A DNA stretch of 64,000 nt, taken from the NCBI GenBank assembly GCA_038501195.1, contig JBBPUQ010000006.1, positions 930,001 to 994,000 on the forward strand, in the 5' to 3' direction. Both the position numbers and the translations under genes were made by a program. The notes below the pieces were generated by a model. The model worked only from the letters and a program-made list of their open reading frames with translations. It was not told the origin of the DNA and did no database searches. Source of the stretch: Nemania diffusa. Taxonomy: Eukaryota > Ascomycota > Sordariomycetes > Xylariales > Xylariaceae. Positions 1-11,687 of this stretch are shown here, in pieces; position 1 is the stretch's first letter; every line of letters starts with the position of its first letter.

Positions 1-2710
1 CCAAAACGACGAGCAACAGACCAACAATCGGCTTCAGCAATGAAGCCCTCATCCCCTGTCCCATCAGTTAGGGGCAATCGCTCGTTGAGCACAGCTTCGT
101 CACCTGGCCGACAAGCCAAAACTGGTGGCGACGGCACCCAGGATGACAATAAATCTTTACTAGAGCACAAGCCTGATCCCGAAGCAGAAGAAGAACCCGT
201 TGCTCCTGAAGATGACTTTGAATTAATTGATGACCCTAATGACCCTAACGAGGCAGACGATAACTTTGAAGATAAGAATCGCAGAGTGATGAGACGTTTG
301 CAACAAGGGGATACCGTCCAGCAGGTGTACAACATCTCCCGCATTATTGGGCTCGACGCATGTGAGGGGATATTGTTGATTGGGAGAAACGCCCTCTACA
401 TCATGGACAACTTCTTCCAATGTGCGGATGGAGAGATCGTGAATGTTTGGGAGGCCCCCGCACAAGAACGTGATCTTTTCTCGCAGATCATCACTGGTAC
501 TAAGCCCCGCGACTGGCAACCACCGTCGGATCACAGCACCCAATCCTCTCGTTGCTGGAAATGGCAGGATGTTATCAGTCTGTCCAAGCGTCGGTTTTTA
601 TTTCGCGATGTTGCGATCGAGATCTTCTTTACTGATGGACGAAGCTACCTTTTAACGACTAAGGACCTAACAACAAGGGATGAAGTCTTCTCCCGGCTTA
701 CTTCTAAAACCCCTCACACATCTGGACCAAATTTACTACCTAACCCTGAAGATGCATGGCGTTTAGAGTCTTTAAAGATGTTCGAGGAATCACCACAGAC
801 ATTTGGCTCTAAATTTGGCAATATCTTCAACTCGTCACCTTGGAGCCCGATTATGCGTAGATGGCAACGTGGGGAAATCTCCAACTTCCATTACCTAATG
901 CTTGTGAACACTATGGCAGGCCGGACCTTTAACGATTTAACGCAGTATCCTGTTTTCCCATGGATTTTAGCGGACTATACTAGTGACGAGCTAAACCTAG
1001 AGGACCCGACGACGTTCCGTGATCTTTCTAAACCCATGGGCGCGCAAACGGCCCGACGGCAAGCTGAGTACAGCGCAAGGTATGCAAGCCTTGCCGAGAT
1101 TGGGGAATCTCCGTTTCATTATGGAACTCACTACTCGTCAGCTATGATCGTAGCCTCCTACTTGATACGCCTACCCCCGTTTGTGCACTCATATATTCTT
1201 TTACAAGGCGGCAACTTCGACCACGCCGATCGCCTATTTTTCTCTATTGAGGGATCGTGGAAATCCGCTTCCCAGGATACTGGCTCCGATGTTCGAGAGC
1301 TCATCCCGGAATTTTTTTGCCTCCCAGAGTTCCTGACCAATGTCAATGGATATAACTTTGGTACTCGCCAAGGCGCCGGAGGTCAGGTGCATGATGTTCA
1401 GCTACCTCCATGGGCAAAAGGTGATCCAAATATCTTCGTCGCAAAACACCGCGAAGCTCTAGAATCGCCATATGTAAGCCAGAACCTACATCACTGGATC
1501 GACCTCGTGTTTGGGAATAAACAGCGCGGCGAGGCGGCGGTGGAAAACTTGAACGTATTCCACCACTTGTCGTATTACGGAGCAAAGGACCTTGACAATA
1601 TTGCGGATTCCGAAGAGAGGCATGCAACAACAAGCATCATTCACAACTTCGGCCAGACACCTCACCAGGTGTTCACTAAGCCTCACCCCCCGAGAGAAAA
1701 CACGTCCTTCCCAGCTAGAAGGTTGGACACCGCATGCTACGCGTTGTCTAGAATTCCTCATCCACTTCTTGAAAGCCGGGAGAGAGTGGCATCTCTGATA
1801 TATGCAGCTAAATTGGACCGATTACTTTGCTCATCTCCATTTCGAATAAACCTGCCACCTTCGCACGACAAATATTTAGAATGGGGATATGCAGATAATA
1901 GTGTTCGGTTCTTCTCCAGTGAGAACAGAAAAAGCGCCGGTGTTAGCGAGAATCTTCATATTGGGCAGATTTCGTGCATTGTTGCGGCAGACTCTAAGAC
2001 GCTCATTACGGCTGGCGAGGACTGTGTTGTATCCGTCTTTAACATGCAAAGCCAAACCGGTAAACCAGTAGAGCTCGTGCATCGATCCTCGCTCTTTGGG
2101 CACAAAACGCCCGTCACTACAATCGCTGTGTCTAAAGTATTTAGTACGGTAGTTACCATTTCTGGAGACGGGCATGCTATCCTCTGGGATCTTAACCGAT
2201 TAGAGTTTGTCCGGAAGCTGCCAAGTAATCGCTCTGTGGAGTGCGCCACCATTAACAATGTCTCCGGAGAGATTATGCTTTGCTCTGGTCCCAACGTGGC
2301 GCTCTATACGATCAACGGCGAGCTACTCCTGGACCAGAACGTATGCCTCGAGCATGACGATTATGTCCACTCTTGTGCATTCTACGAAGGTTCAGGGAGT
2401 GAGTGGTTGGAGAGCTACCTCGTTTTCACTGGCCATAGGAGAGGACGAGTGAACATCTGGAAACGCTCTGTCAAGAATGGAAAATGGGTACTCGAGCTAC
2501 TGAGACGCCTTGATCATATCGACCCTCGAAGCGAGACCGGGGTTAACACCGAGGCTGCCATAACTTGCATCACGCCCATGCCACAATTGGTGTACACAGG
2601 GGATGACGACGGAAGAGTTGTAAGTTCACAAACACTTTATTCTCGCTATTTCTGCAGGATAACTAACGTAGTACTAGTACGAGTGGACCTTGGTGAATAG
2701 AGAAAGGTAG
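1..2710 (+). CDS. BEACH/WD40 domain protein, 3' part (BPH1/LYST-like), left-truncated
   Basis: This is the C-terminal part of a large BEACH-family scaffold involved in membrane trafficking and vesicle or autophagosome fusion. The frame is open through the left window edge, so the Met at base 40 is probably internal; complete family members exceed 2,000 residues. Counting from that Met, a PH-like BEACH-associated domain lies at about residues 85-230, the BEACH domain at about 265-560 (with the typical 'NTMAGRTFNDLTQYPVFPW' stretch near 288-306), and WD40-type repeats from about 640 to the end. A final intron is inferred at 2620-2677 (GTAAGT donor, CTAAC branch, TAG acceptor). It joins GRV to YEW, a normal WD40 ending, and stops at 2708-2710. 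Without splicing the frame would stop at 2700 with an unlikely tail. The next gene is convergent. Confidence 0.9.
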
Positions 2711-3159
2711 AGCCTCTCTCAGTTTAATAGGCTTACTACGAAACCTAAGGCGCGCGCAAAGAGCGTATGTGTATAGCAGGGCATTGGTTCATCCTGGGGA
2801 TGTACGTGCGTTTATTAGACCATGATAGGCAAATCCGAGGATTACAGGATAGACGGGACGAAAAGGAATGATTCAGTCCATATCGATCATGGTATGGCGT
2901 AGTTGGTATCTTAAAAATAGAAAAAGCCTTGGATTTCTGACGTGTGTAAACAATCTCTCGCGATTGCGCAATGGTGATAATACATTGCCTGGCTGGTGCC
3001 TTCTTCGTGAACGGATCTGCAAGTCGCGCTTGGCTCCTATATCCCTCTGTAGTAAACGAACCACCCGTCTATCCTATGTACAGCGGCTTCCGCCATGCTC
3101 CTAGTGTTCCCGGTATCCCACCCGGTGCTTTATTCTCGTCCTCGCCTTGTCTATGCGGT
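2711..3159. other. Convergent 3' intergenic region
   Basis: This stretch lies between the stops of two convergent genes and should hold both 3' UTRs. The open frames in it have no recognisable protein character. No RNA gene or repeat was seen. Confidence 0.5.
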
Positions 3160-3472
3160 TCAGTCGTCGTACCCGCTCAGTTGTTTCCTCGGACCCGTCG
3201 GGACTACCGGTTATGTCACGTTAGCATATACTCGTCCGAACCACAGAGGCGGCCTTTTCGTGGAAGGGGGAGTGCTTCGTACTGGGATATGTCGAGGGCA
3301 CGGGCGGCGCGCGCACGTAGCCCAGGCTCCTCAGTATCGGGGGCACGGTGAAGAGGGTGACGGGGCCGGCGGAGCCGATGGCGAGGGACCAGAAGTAGGC
3401 CGGTCGCTCGCGGGCGGACCAGCGCAGGTAGCGGAGGGGCCCGGACCAGAATCGGGGGATGGGGTTCGACAT
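3160..3472 (-). CDS. NADH:ubiquinone oxidoreductase 9.5 kDa subunit
   Basis: This is a small accessory subunit of mitochondrial respiratory complex I, known mainly from fungi. The CDS is complement(join(3160..3203,3283..3472)), giving 77 residues, the expected size. It starts at the ATG at 3472 (MSNPIPRFWSGPLRYLRW), because the upstream in-frame extension to 3553 has no family character. A single hydrophobic segment (about residues 25-45, AYFWSLAIGSAGPVTLFTVP) is followed by the conserved tail. The 79-base intron (3204-3282; GTACGA donor, GCTAAC branch, TAG acceptor) was placed because it yields the family ending TYPIPTGPRKQLSGYDD. The unspliced frame runs into unrelated sequence. The identification rests on my memory of the family motif and size. 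Confidence 0.85.
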
Positions 3473-4052
3473 CTCGGCGCCTGGATGGGGTGTTAGTTGG
3501 GATCTGATGAGGAGGTTGGGTTGGGGAGGGGGAAGGGTGGTTGGCGTACTCAATTGACTGAGGGTGGATGTCGAATTGGGGTTGTTGGTGGGTTGGTGGT
3601 GGTTGCTTGTTGGGTGAAGCTATTCTGAGGCTCTTTGGAGCTCTGAGGTAAGGTCCGCGGCTGTGACAGTGGGTTTAATTGACTTGCACAGCCATATGTG
3701 GCGCAGATGGCGACCCCATACTTTGGTACCTGTCTACTTAAGGTTACGTAACCTAAAATACAGTACACTAGTTGCTCTGCACTGTATGTCCTGCAGCATG
3801 GCGAACTGGCAGCAGCTTGCTTGTCTTGGCAGAAACGGGCTACGTATACCAGAGCTCCAACCTTTCACACCATTGTATCGTCGCTCGGCCGTGAACTTTT
3901 GAGACAGCTGGTCCGATCAAGTTCATAATCACACCAACGTCGGCACCACCTCCCACAATTCCCATGCGCAGCTCCTGATTTGATGCTGTCGCATTCCATT
4001 GTTTCTTCTGTTGTTTTCTCTTTTGCCAATTGATCTCTGAGGCACCGCAAAG
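3473..4052. other. Divergent promoter region (complex I subunit / WBP1)
   Basis: About 580 bases separate two divergently transcribed housekeeping genes. G-rich and T-rich 5' leader-like sequence lies near 3500-3600. No coding sequence was recognised. Confidence 0.4.
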
Positions 4053-5719
4053 ATGAGGTCGCTCGTATCGTGCCTCCTGCTTGTCCTCGTTGCCGCTGTC
4101 CAGGCGATCAGCTCGAACGGCGGCAACAGGCTGCTGGTTGTTCTCGAAGATGTCGCTGAGAAAGATGGCTTTTCTAAGTTCCTTGGTGATCTAGAGGGTA
4201 TGCGCGGGTCCTGATGCCTCCACAACACCAGCCGCATTTGCTAATCGTCGTGAGAACAGGGCGCGGCTTTGACATAACATACGAAACCCCAAAGAGCGAG
4301 AGCCTTAGGCTATTCCACCTCGGCGAAAGGTCATATGATCATGTTTTACTGTTGCCCACCAAGTCAAAAGGTTTGTTGGGTCTGCCACTATCGGCAACAA
4401 TGCTACTATCCCCAACATCGTTGCCTGTTGCCCATGAGACCTGCTAGCTAGCTTGCTGACCACAACCACAATTGTTTACAGGTCTTGGACCCAACTTGAC
4501 ACCTAACATCCTCCTCCAATTCACCAATGCAGAAGGCAATATTCTTCTAGCGCTCTCTGGCTCTTCTGCCGTTCCCTCAAGCCTCGTATCTACCCTTCTC
4601 GAGTTCGATATTCACCTGCCCGCTGATCGCCACGGCCTCGTTGTCGACCACTTCAACTACGACACAGCTTCGGCTTCCGAGAAACACGATGTGCTGCTGC
4701 TTCCGACTCCCGGACCCCTCCGTGCGGATTACAAGGACTTTTTTAGCCTTTCTTCATCTGATGCACGAGATGGATCTGCACGAGTTGCAAAGACACCAGG
4801 AGGAGGAGGCGTCATCGCATTCCCCAACGGTGTTGGCCAGACCCTTGGCCACGGTTCCCTCCTCTCCCCGATTCTCCGCGCTCCCGCCACAGCTTACAGC
4901 TACAATCCAAAAGAAGACACCGAAACCATCGACGACCTCTTCGCCAGCGGAGCCCAGCTCTCGCTCGTAAGCGCCCTCCAGGCGCGCAACTCGGCGCGAT
5001 TCACCGTTGTGGGATCGGCCGACATGTTGAGTGATAAGTGGTTCGATGCGAAGGTGTCTAAGGTTGGAGAGAAGGGCTATGTGAGCACACTGAATCGCGA
5101 ATTTGCGAAGGCGGTGTCGGGGTGGACGTTTAACGAGATCGGTGTTTTGCGCGTGAACTGGGTTGAGCACCACCTTAACGAGGAGGGCTTGAGCAATGCC
5201 AGTAACCCCAAGATTTACCGTATTAAGAACGATGTGGTGAGTTCTATCTATTATCCCTCCCTGGCTTGCTAGGCTCAGTACGACTAACGGAACTAGACAT
5301 ATTCTATTTCACTCTCTGAGTATTCGTGGGACAAGTACATTCCTTTCACAGTCCCGGAGAACGACGAGCTGCAGCTCGAGTTTAGCATGCTTTCGCCATT
5401 TTATCGGATTGCGCTAAAGCCGACTATTTCCTCTGAGGACAGCACCACCTACTCTGTGTCATTCAAGCTCCCAGACCAGCATGGTATTTTCAATTTCCTA
5501 GTCAACTACAAGAGGCCATTCTTGAACAACGTGTTTGAGAAGAATACCGTCTCGGTACGCCACTTTGCACACGACGAGTGGCCCCGCAGCTTTGTCATTA
5601 GCGGCGCCTGGCCGTGGATAGCCGGAATTGGAGTTACTGTGGTGGGATGGCTCGGTTTCTGCGCTGTGTGGTTGTACAGTGCACCTCCAGCAACGGGCGA
5701 GAGCAAGAAGAAGCAGTAG
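4053..5719 (+). CDS. WBP1: Oligosaccharyltransferase subunit WBP1 (OST48)
   Basis: This is an essential subunit of the ER oligosaccharyltransferase, which moves the preassembled glycan from dolichol pyrophosphate to Asn in nascent proteins. The CDS is join(4053..4197,4260..4370,4482..5236,5297..5719), 477 residues, close to yeast (430) and human (456) homologues. The start at 4053 gives a signal peptide (MRSLVSCLLLVLVAAVQA). Conserved stretches follow, such as DLEGRGFDITYETPKSES and KGLGPNLTPN, both of which cross introns and so support the joins. A membrane segment lies near the C-terminus (PWIAGIGVTVVGWLGFCAVW). The last residues, KKKQ, form a dilysine ER-retrieval signal. Exon 4 (SEYSWDKYIPF onward) is luminal domain plus anchor. 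Confidence 0.95.
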
Positions 5720-6457
5720 ATGGATGTGTATGAGGAATGGAAGGTTGGAAGGCCAGGCGTTTTTTCAGCCCAAAAGCATAGAGAAGAGAGCTGCGCGACG
5801 AATTCTCCTACTTGTGATATACCTCATGTATTCTGTACACGGTTAAAAAGAGACCGGACTCAAAAGGACCCGATTTGACCTGCCTAGAAATGGCGAGGTA
5901 TCGGAGTTGGCCATGGTAGGCTAGAGAGTCTAATGAATAAAGAAAGACAAAAACACACGACTTAATTTTTATGTTATCTGTTTTATTGTGATGCCATTAG
6001 ATTCGTACCTAGATACCTAAGTATGTATTCGAACATCTAGCTCCTCTTCGTCGTCGGAAGACAGTGGGGAGCTACCCCTGCACCTACACTGAGAGCTCGA
6101 CTTATCGATAACAGCGCAGCTGGGATTCTGTACCTCGAGTACGTAAAAGTTCACCTCTGGATTAAGAGCATCAAACTTGAACAACCAAACATTCGAGCTA
6201 TTGTAGATAACGTCTACGTGCAAGTGAAACGCTACGATATACGAAAAATACTCAATGACCTCATAGTCGAACTCAGTCACCTAGATACCTACCGCCACTG
6301 AGTTTACACGTACCTGCCGAAGCTCTTATAAAGTCGCGTAGACGCCAAGCGCGCGAGCCGGCGAATTAATACGAACAGCGACGAACGAACGAACAAAACC
6401 GAAACAACACAACCCCCACACAGAAGAACCAACCCCAAAACCCAAATCACAGCAGCC
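5720..6457. other. Intergenic region WBP1-PRP38
   Basis: The region holds the WBP1 3' UTR and the PRP38 promoter. A minus-strand open frame at 6017-6280 has no ATG start and no family signature, so it is not called. The A/C-rich stretch at 6360-6450 just before the PRP38 start looks like a 5' leader. Confidence 0.4.
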
Positions 6458-7360
6458 ATGCCCCCAGACACCCACCGCGCCGACGAGCGGCGCTTCCTCG
6501 ACGAGCGCGGCAGCAGCGCCGCGCTCGCGCCCAACGGGCTAAACCCAGCCACGATCATGGAGAAGGCGGTGCGCGAGCGCATCGTGGCGTCCTACTTCTG
6601 GAAAGAACAATGCTTCGGCGTGAACGAGGCCGACATCGTGGACCGCGTCGTCGCGCACGTGCGCTTCATAGGCGGCGTGTACGGCGACGCGCAGCGGCCC
6701 TCGCCTTTCCTCTGCCTCGCCTTCAAGCTGCTGCAGCTCGCGCCCCCCGACGACGTGCTCGCGGCCTACCTCGAGCACGGCGGGGAGAGGTTCAAGTACC
6801 TGCGGGCGCTGGCGTGTTTTTATGTAAGGCTGACTAGGAGGGCGGAGAGGGTGTTTCAGGTGCTCGAGCCGTTCTTGGCGGATGGGAGGAAGTTGAGGCG
6901 GAGGGGGAGGGCGGGGGCGTCGTTGACGTTTGTGGATGTTTTTGTGGATGAGCTGTTGACGAAGGAGAGGGTTTGCGCGACGAGTTTGTGGCAGATGCCG
7001 AAGAGGGAGATCTTGGAGGACTTGGAGCTTTTGGAGCCCAGGGTTAGTCCGTTGGGGGATATTGAGGATTTGCTGGAGGAGGATGAGGATGAGGGTGAGG
7101 GTGGGGATGGAGATGGGGAGGGGGAGGAGAGTGGGCGGGAGAATGGCGTGCATAGTGATGGAGATGGGGAAGAGGGCGAGATTCAGGATCGGCGGCGTGG
7201 CAGGTCGTCTTCTGCGGACTATAGCGAGAGAGATCGCAGGTCTTCTAGGGGGCGAAGTTCCTCGGGGGATAGAATGGAGGTTGATCGAGCTGATCGATCT
7301 GATAGAAGTAGGAGTAGGAGTAGGAGCGGAAGTAGGAGCGGAAGGAGTGATAGTCGGTAA
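6458..7360 (+). CDS. PRP38: Pre-mRNA-splicing factor 38 (PRP38)
   Basis: This protein is part of the U4/U6.U5 tri-snRNP and is needed to activate the spliceosome. The single exon encodes 300 residues from the ATG at 6458. The PRP38 domain covers about residues 20-200, with the typical NPATIMEKAVRERIVASYFW and LRALACFYVRLT segments. The tail begins with an acidic block of Glu/Asp/Gly (about 205-250) and ends in an Arg/Ser-rich region (RSRSRSRSGSRSG), a splicing-factor RS tail. The antisense frame of 328 codons over the same bases is a shadow of the GC-rich coding sequence. Confidence 0.93.
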   Translation: MPPDTHRADERRFLDERGSSAALAPNGLNPATIMEKAVRERIVASYFWKEQCFGVNEADIVDRVVAHVRFIGGVYGDAQRPSPFLCLAFKLLQLAPPDDVLAAYLEHGGERFKYLRALACFYVRLTRRAERVFQVLEPFLADGRKLRRRGRAGASLTFVDVFVDELLTKERVCATSLWQMPKREILEDLELLEPRVSPLGDIEDLLEEDEDEGEGGDGDGEGEESGRENGVHSDGDGEEGEIQDRRRGRSSSADYSERDRRSSRGRSSSGDRMEVDRADRSDRSRSRSRSGSRSGRSDSR

Positions 7361-7659
7361 TAAGCTTTCGAGTTGCGTTGGAACGGAAAACGCTACTACG
7401 TTGTGATGGACAACACGATCGTTATACTGCACGGTGGACTCAATCAGTATCTTATGCATAAGGGCATCACACTGTTTGGACGGTAGGACTTCAAGAGACA
7501 TACGAAAGGCACAGGTAAAGCTCAATATTTTATATATATCTACACGTGAAGCGTTGGGTTTAGCTAATATTGTACAGCAGAACGGCTAGCATTGCCATAT
7601 TCTTCATATACATGACGACCATCTCTACCAGAATTCTGCGCCGGTTGAGAATAGAGCCG

Positions 7660-9298
7660 CTATGAATTACTAGCGATGCTCTTCGAGACGTGGTCCGACA
7701 GTGTTTCAGCAATGGAGAGGACACGCGCATCATCCCAGTACTGTCCAATAATCTGCAGGCCTCCAAAGTGAAGCAGCTTTTGTTCTTCGCTTGCTGGGTC
7801 GACGGGAATATCCATAGGGATGCTGATGGCAGGGAGGCCGGCAAGACTTGCTGGTACCGTGAAGACGTCATTCATATAGGAATCAAGTGGTGTCTGGCTG
7901 CGGACTTGCTCGAGGAGCGGTGGCGTGGTTGGAGCAGTCGGGCAGACGAGGAAATCGACTTGTGCGGGGCCTAACTTAGTCTCGATGCCAACCGCCTCGT
8001 CTATTTCGCTGAGAGCGAAGTGCTGCTCGTCAAGTAGAGGGTTTTCTAGTTTAAAGAGTCTGTCAAAGTCCCTTCGAACTAGCTGACGCACTTTCTGCGC
8101 CTGGATGAAGTAGTTGTCTATAGCTTCGGAACTCAGAGTATATGACCCCAGTAATATGCGCCGCTTGACTTCGCTTCCGAACCCCGAGCCTCGTGTTCCA
8201 GCATACAACACACCGTCATGTGCATCGCTCGAACCACTAGCATCTCTGTAACCGTAGCGGATGCCATCATATTTCGCAAGATTAGAAGCAGCTTCCGCAG
8301 GGGCTATCACGTAGTATGCGGACAGGGCATTCTTCGTAGAAGGCAGCGAAACCGGAACAACGCGTCCTCCAAGCTCCTTTATCGTCTCGAGGGCCTGGAG
8401 CCAGCCTTGGCGTATACGCGGGTCAAGCTCCTCGATATTGTATTCCAGCGGGAGACCAAAAGTCAGCCCTTCCAACGTCTGCGGCGGCTCGCTAGTAGCC
8501 AGGTACCCCTCCCTCCCCGCCGTACATCTCAAGCGCACGCTATCCGAAAGCGACGTGGGATCTCTAGGGTCGTGCTCTTTATAGAGCCCCAGCCCAACAA
8601 TCGCCTCGCGGACAGGCCGCACGGTCCTCGCCAGCAACCCGACGGTGTCCAGGGAGTTCGCGTACGGGACCACACCCCACCGCGACAGCATGCCGTACGA
8701 GGGCTTGAAGCCCACGGTCCCCGTGTACGCGGCGGGCATGCGCACGGAGCCGCCCGTGTCGGTGCCCAGCGCGAGGGCGGCGCGGCCCTCGCGCACGGCC
8801 ACGGCGCTGCCGCCGGAGCTGCCGCCGGCCGAGTACGCCTCGAGCGGGCGCGCGTTGTGCACGGGCTCGAGGGCGGAGGTCGTCGAGTGTGTGCCCATGC
8901 CGAACTCGTCCATGCCCGTCTTCCCGGCCACCTCCATCCCGCGGCGCCGCAGCTGCGCCACGACGGTGGCGTCGAAGGGGATCTCGGTGCCCGCGAGGAT
9001 GTGCGAGTCGCATGTTGTCGGGAGGCCGAGGGCGGCGATGTTGTTCTTGACCGCGAGGTGGAGCTTTGGGGGTTCTTGGGTTATCAGTTAGCTAAAGATA
9101 AAATAATTGGCAATACCTGTGAGTTAGTCGAGAAGGGAAGGAAAGAGAGAAAGACATACGGTCACCTGGATTACTATCTGCAATATGGGGGTGGTGTAAG
9201 GCCCGTGTAAAGCGGGTTGGGGCCCGGCTTGCTCGCCATTGTGTCGCTACCACCCTGCAGGCGGCTCTGAGATGGGTATGCCTGACATGTGTAGACAT
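7660..9298 (-). CDS. HER2: Mitochondrial glutamyl-tRNA(Gln) amidotransferase subunit A (GatA)
   Basis: GatA is the amidase subunit of the mitochondrial GatFAB/GatCAB complex. It releases ammonia from glutamine to convert Glu-tRNA(Gln) into Gln-tRNA(Gln). The CDS is complement(join(7660..9074,9166..9298)), 515 residues. The start at 9298 (MSTHVRHTHLRAACRV) gives an Arg-rich mitochondrial presequence. The 91-base intron (9075-9165, CTAAC branch) joins DSNP to EPPKLHLAVKNNI in frame. The amidase triad is visible: Lys54 in AVKNN, the cis-Ser in the GGSSGGS loop (about 130-131) and the nucleophile Ser154 in GTDTGGSVR. The gene is convergent with PRP38. The N-terminal exon is less certain than the catalytic body. 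Confidence 0.9.
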
Positions 9299-9876
9299 GT
9301 GACCCAATTGTACGTGTCGTGGGAGTGATATTATTCACGTCACGACGTTATCGCATTTCTCAATCCTTTTTTTTCGGCTTCAGAATCGCTTAAGTACTCG
9401 CCGATGTCGAAACTTGGAGCTTGGACCATTTTTTTTGGTAGTGGTGGTTCACATGCCCAAGCTAGGTATATACCTTTGCTAGGCTAAGCTGGATTGGCTT
9501 GACGTCCCGCAGATAGGCGCTACGTGGGGGACTTACTAGCTCCCTCCTGAGATTTATCATATATTTGCATTAGGTAGCTTTAAGCATGCATCGTTCATGA
9601 GTCCGTTGGTTTTATGTGACTAATAAAACCGACCGACTTAACTTGCTAGGAAATTGGTTACAGGTAAGGTATGATGTTGTATCTCAACCCTTCGGACATG
9701 TCAGATAGCCTCGCACTCACAAATAGATCAATCATGTATAATATCCTTCTTCATAAAGCTTTCATCTCCGCACATCAATCTTGACTTTCTCTACCAACAC
9801 ATAGGTAGCCTACATTACACTCACCCTTAACATCCTCCCTATCAGTTCCTCTTTTCCTCCCTTACCTTTCTAAACC
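9299..9876. other. Divergent promoter region (GatA / kinase-like gene)
   Basis: The 578 bases contain no recognised gene. A pyrimidine-rich stretch with CTTACC/CTCACCC motifs at 9780-9875 directly precedes the kinase-like start codon and looks like its promoter and leader. Confidence 0.4.
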
Positions 9877-10794
9877 ATGGCAACTATAGACGATGACGTC
9901 CGCCCTCCTTATGACATTCAAGCGTTTACCGATCTCGACGGCGCGACGGGAGTGCATAACGAGGGTAAGCCGGATGGCGTATATACCACTTTCTGGAAGT
10001 TCTATCGGAATGGAGAGGCCTATTTCGCACAAGTATTTAAGCCTAGGCCCCATGTCAACATTGCAGAGGTGAAAGAAGCGATGCGAAGAATCCCGGACAC
10101 GGATATTTACCCAGACATACCTGAAGGAGTTGACCTTAAGGAAATAGCAACAACTAAAAAGCCGGATAACGAGTTATATATTAAGAGACCTTCCCTTCTC
10201 ACGTATGAAACCTCCGACCCTCGCGGGTGGATTCGAGATGTTTTCCGTGAGTATCTAGCATCCCGGTTGTTTCGCTACGCTTTCTGCAAAGCATCGTGAT
10301 TAACTCTGCGTGCTGTAGTCGGAGAGGCTCAGATCATGGAGCAAGTCTCGAGCATCCAGCACAAGAATATAATTCAGTACTATGGGTGCCTAAAGAGAGA
10401 CAATCGTCTAGCAGGAATCGTTCTGGAGCGTCACAAGTGCAGCCTCTCCGAATTTTTCTTATGGCAAATGGACAAGGATAAGGATAAGAATGGCACTATA
10501 GACTCGCAACGCTTCATGGACGAGTTAGAGTCAGCCATCTCTCACCTGCACCAGGCCGGATTAGCGCATAATGACTTGAAACCAAGCAATATCTTGCTGG
10601 ATAAAGATAATTTGCCAGTGCTGATCGATTTTGGATCCTGTCGGCCGTTTGGTGGGAAGCTTATGGAAGGAGGGACGCCCGGCTGGTGCAACCCCGAAAA
10701 GCTGGTGATGTTTTCCGACAAGGAGCATGATCTCTTCGGCTTGGATAGGATTCGAGAATGGCTATCTGATCCTGACCGATCACTGGATGGCTAG
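9877..10794 (+). CDS. Small protein-kinase-like protein
   Basis: The CDS is join(9877..10246,10319..10794), 281 residues, starting at the ATG in CCATGG. The C-lobe has clear kinase motifs: HNDLKPSN (catalytic Asp209, Asn214) and DFG (Asp227), followed by TPGWCNPEK in the place of the activation segment and APE motif. The N-lobe is divergent and lacks an obvious glycine-rich loop. The protein ends soon after an EHDLFGLDRI helix, so the C-lobe is much shorter than the usual 250-300-residue domain. It resembles the lineage-expanded fungal kinase-like families of unknown role. It may be active, a pseudokinase or a truncated copy. The intron is supported by GTGAGT and TGTAG and by recovery of FLGEAQIMEQV. 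Confidence 0.7.
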
Positions 10795-11687
10795 CTGGAG
10801 AGCGAGGAAGAAGTGATCGTGCGATAACTACCTACCTTCAAACCATTTACTCTTATCGTCTTCTTGTCCGACGACGAGAGCATATACGGAAGCGTGGAGG
10901 CGCTTTGCCGAGGGCGTCTGCCTGAAGGTAGAGGATTAGAAAGCCTCTTTTAGAAGAAGGGCAACACGGCCATTCTCGTGGTACTGAAGGGCAACGAAGT
11001 CGCCTGGCCGTGCTTGTAACGGTGGGAGCATCTTTTCATAGCACTTGATTACTTGTTGAGAGTCTCTGTAGATACGACTAGATGAGAGAATTCCTCGCCA
11101 CACATCTCGGCTACGAGTGAGCGATTGGAAGGAGCAACATAAGAAGGAAGATACCTAAGAATGCGTTGATTGCCAATTTGTGATGGAGTGTTGCCTTCGT
11201 GACCCATGAGAGCATCTTGGGTATCTTTTATTTATGCTGTCAAGATATAATGAAATTAGACAGAAACTGACTCTGACTTGTTCGGTTGTTAGTCTTTTCA
11301 AAAAGCCCTCTTTTGGTTATTTAAATGGCTTAATAGTCTCAAGACCTCAATGCTCTTTGCATCAAGTTTTGCATATATGCTTTTGCTCAGTCACATGGGT
11401 AAGCTGAGCTTTAGTAAAGGCGGCAAGAACGCTAAGCCTGATTCGTCGCGCGCCACGCTATGTGGGGACCTACAGCGCAGCTAGGCGACAAGTGGCAGTG
11501 ACGCAACGCCTTATATGTATGCATAGGGACGCATAGCTCCCTCCAGGTACCCTTATAGGCTTATACCTACCCTTAATAACCTACGACTTGATGTCAGGTA
11601 GCTAAGATACCATTTCTCTCCTCCCATTCCTTTTCTGATGGGAGAAATCCGTACCACTGAACGCCTAATCGTGGCCATTTCGAAATC
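10795..11687. other. Intergenic region, no gene recognised
   Basis: Nearly 900 bases without a convincing gene. The first 300 are moderately GC-rich and could be 3' UTR or a decayed continuation of the kinase C-lobe, but no kinase motif could be read in them. From 11500 on, the sequence is pyrimidine-rich and probably the promoter of the next gene. Confidence 0.35.

Noticed and set aside
6017..6280. 87-codon minus-strand open frame between WBP1 and PRP38
   Set aside because: No ATG start, no recognisable domain, and it lies in a probable UTR/promoter region.
6539..7525. 328-codon minus-strand open frame opposite PRP38
   Set aside because: It is the Pro/Leu/Arg-rich shadow of the GC-biased PRP38 coding strand and has no family motif.
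8218..9210. 330-codon plus-strand open frame opposite GatA
   Set aside because: It is antisense to an intact amidase with all catalytic residues; its Arg/Gly/His-rich composition is that of a shadow frame.
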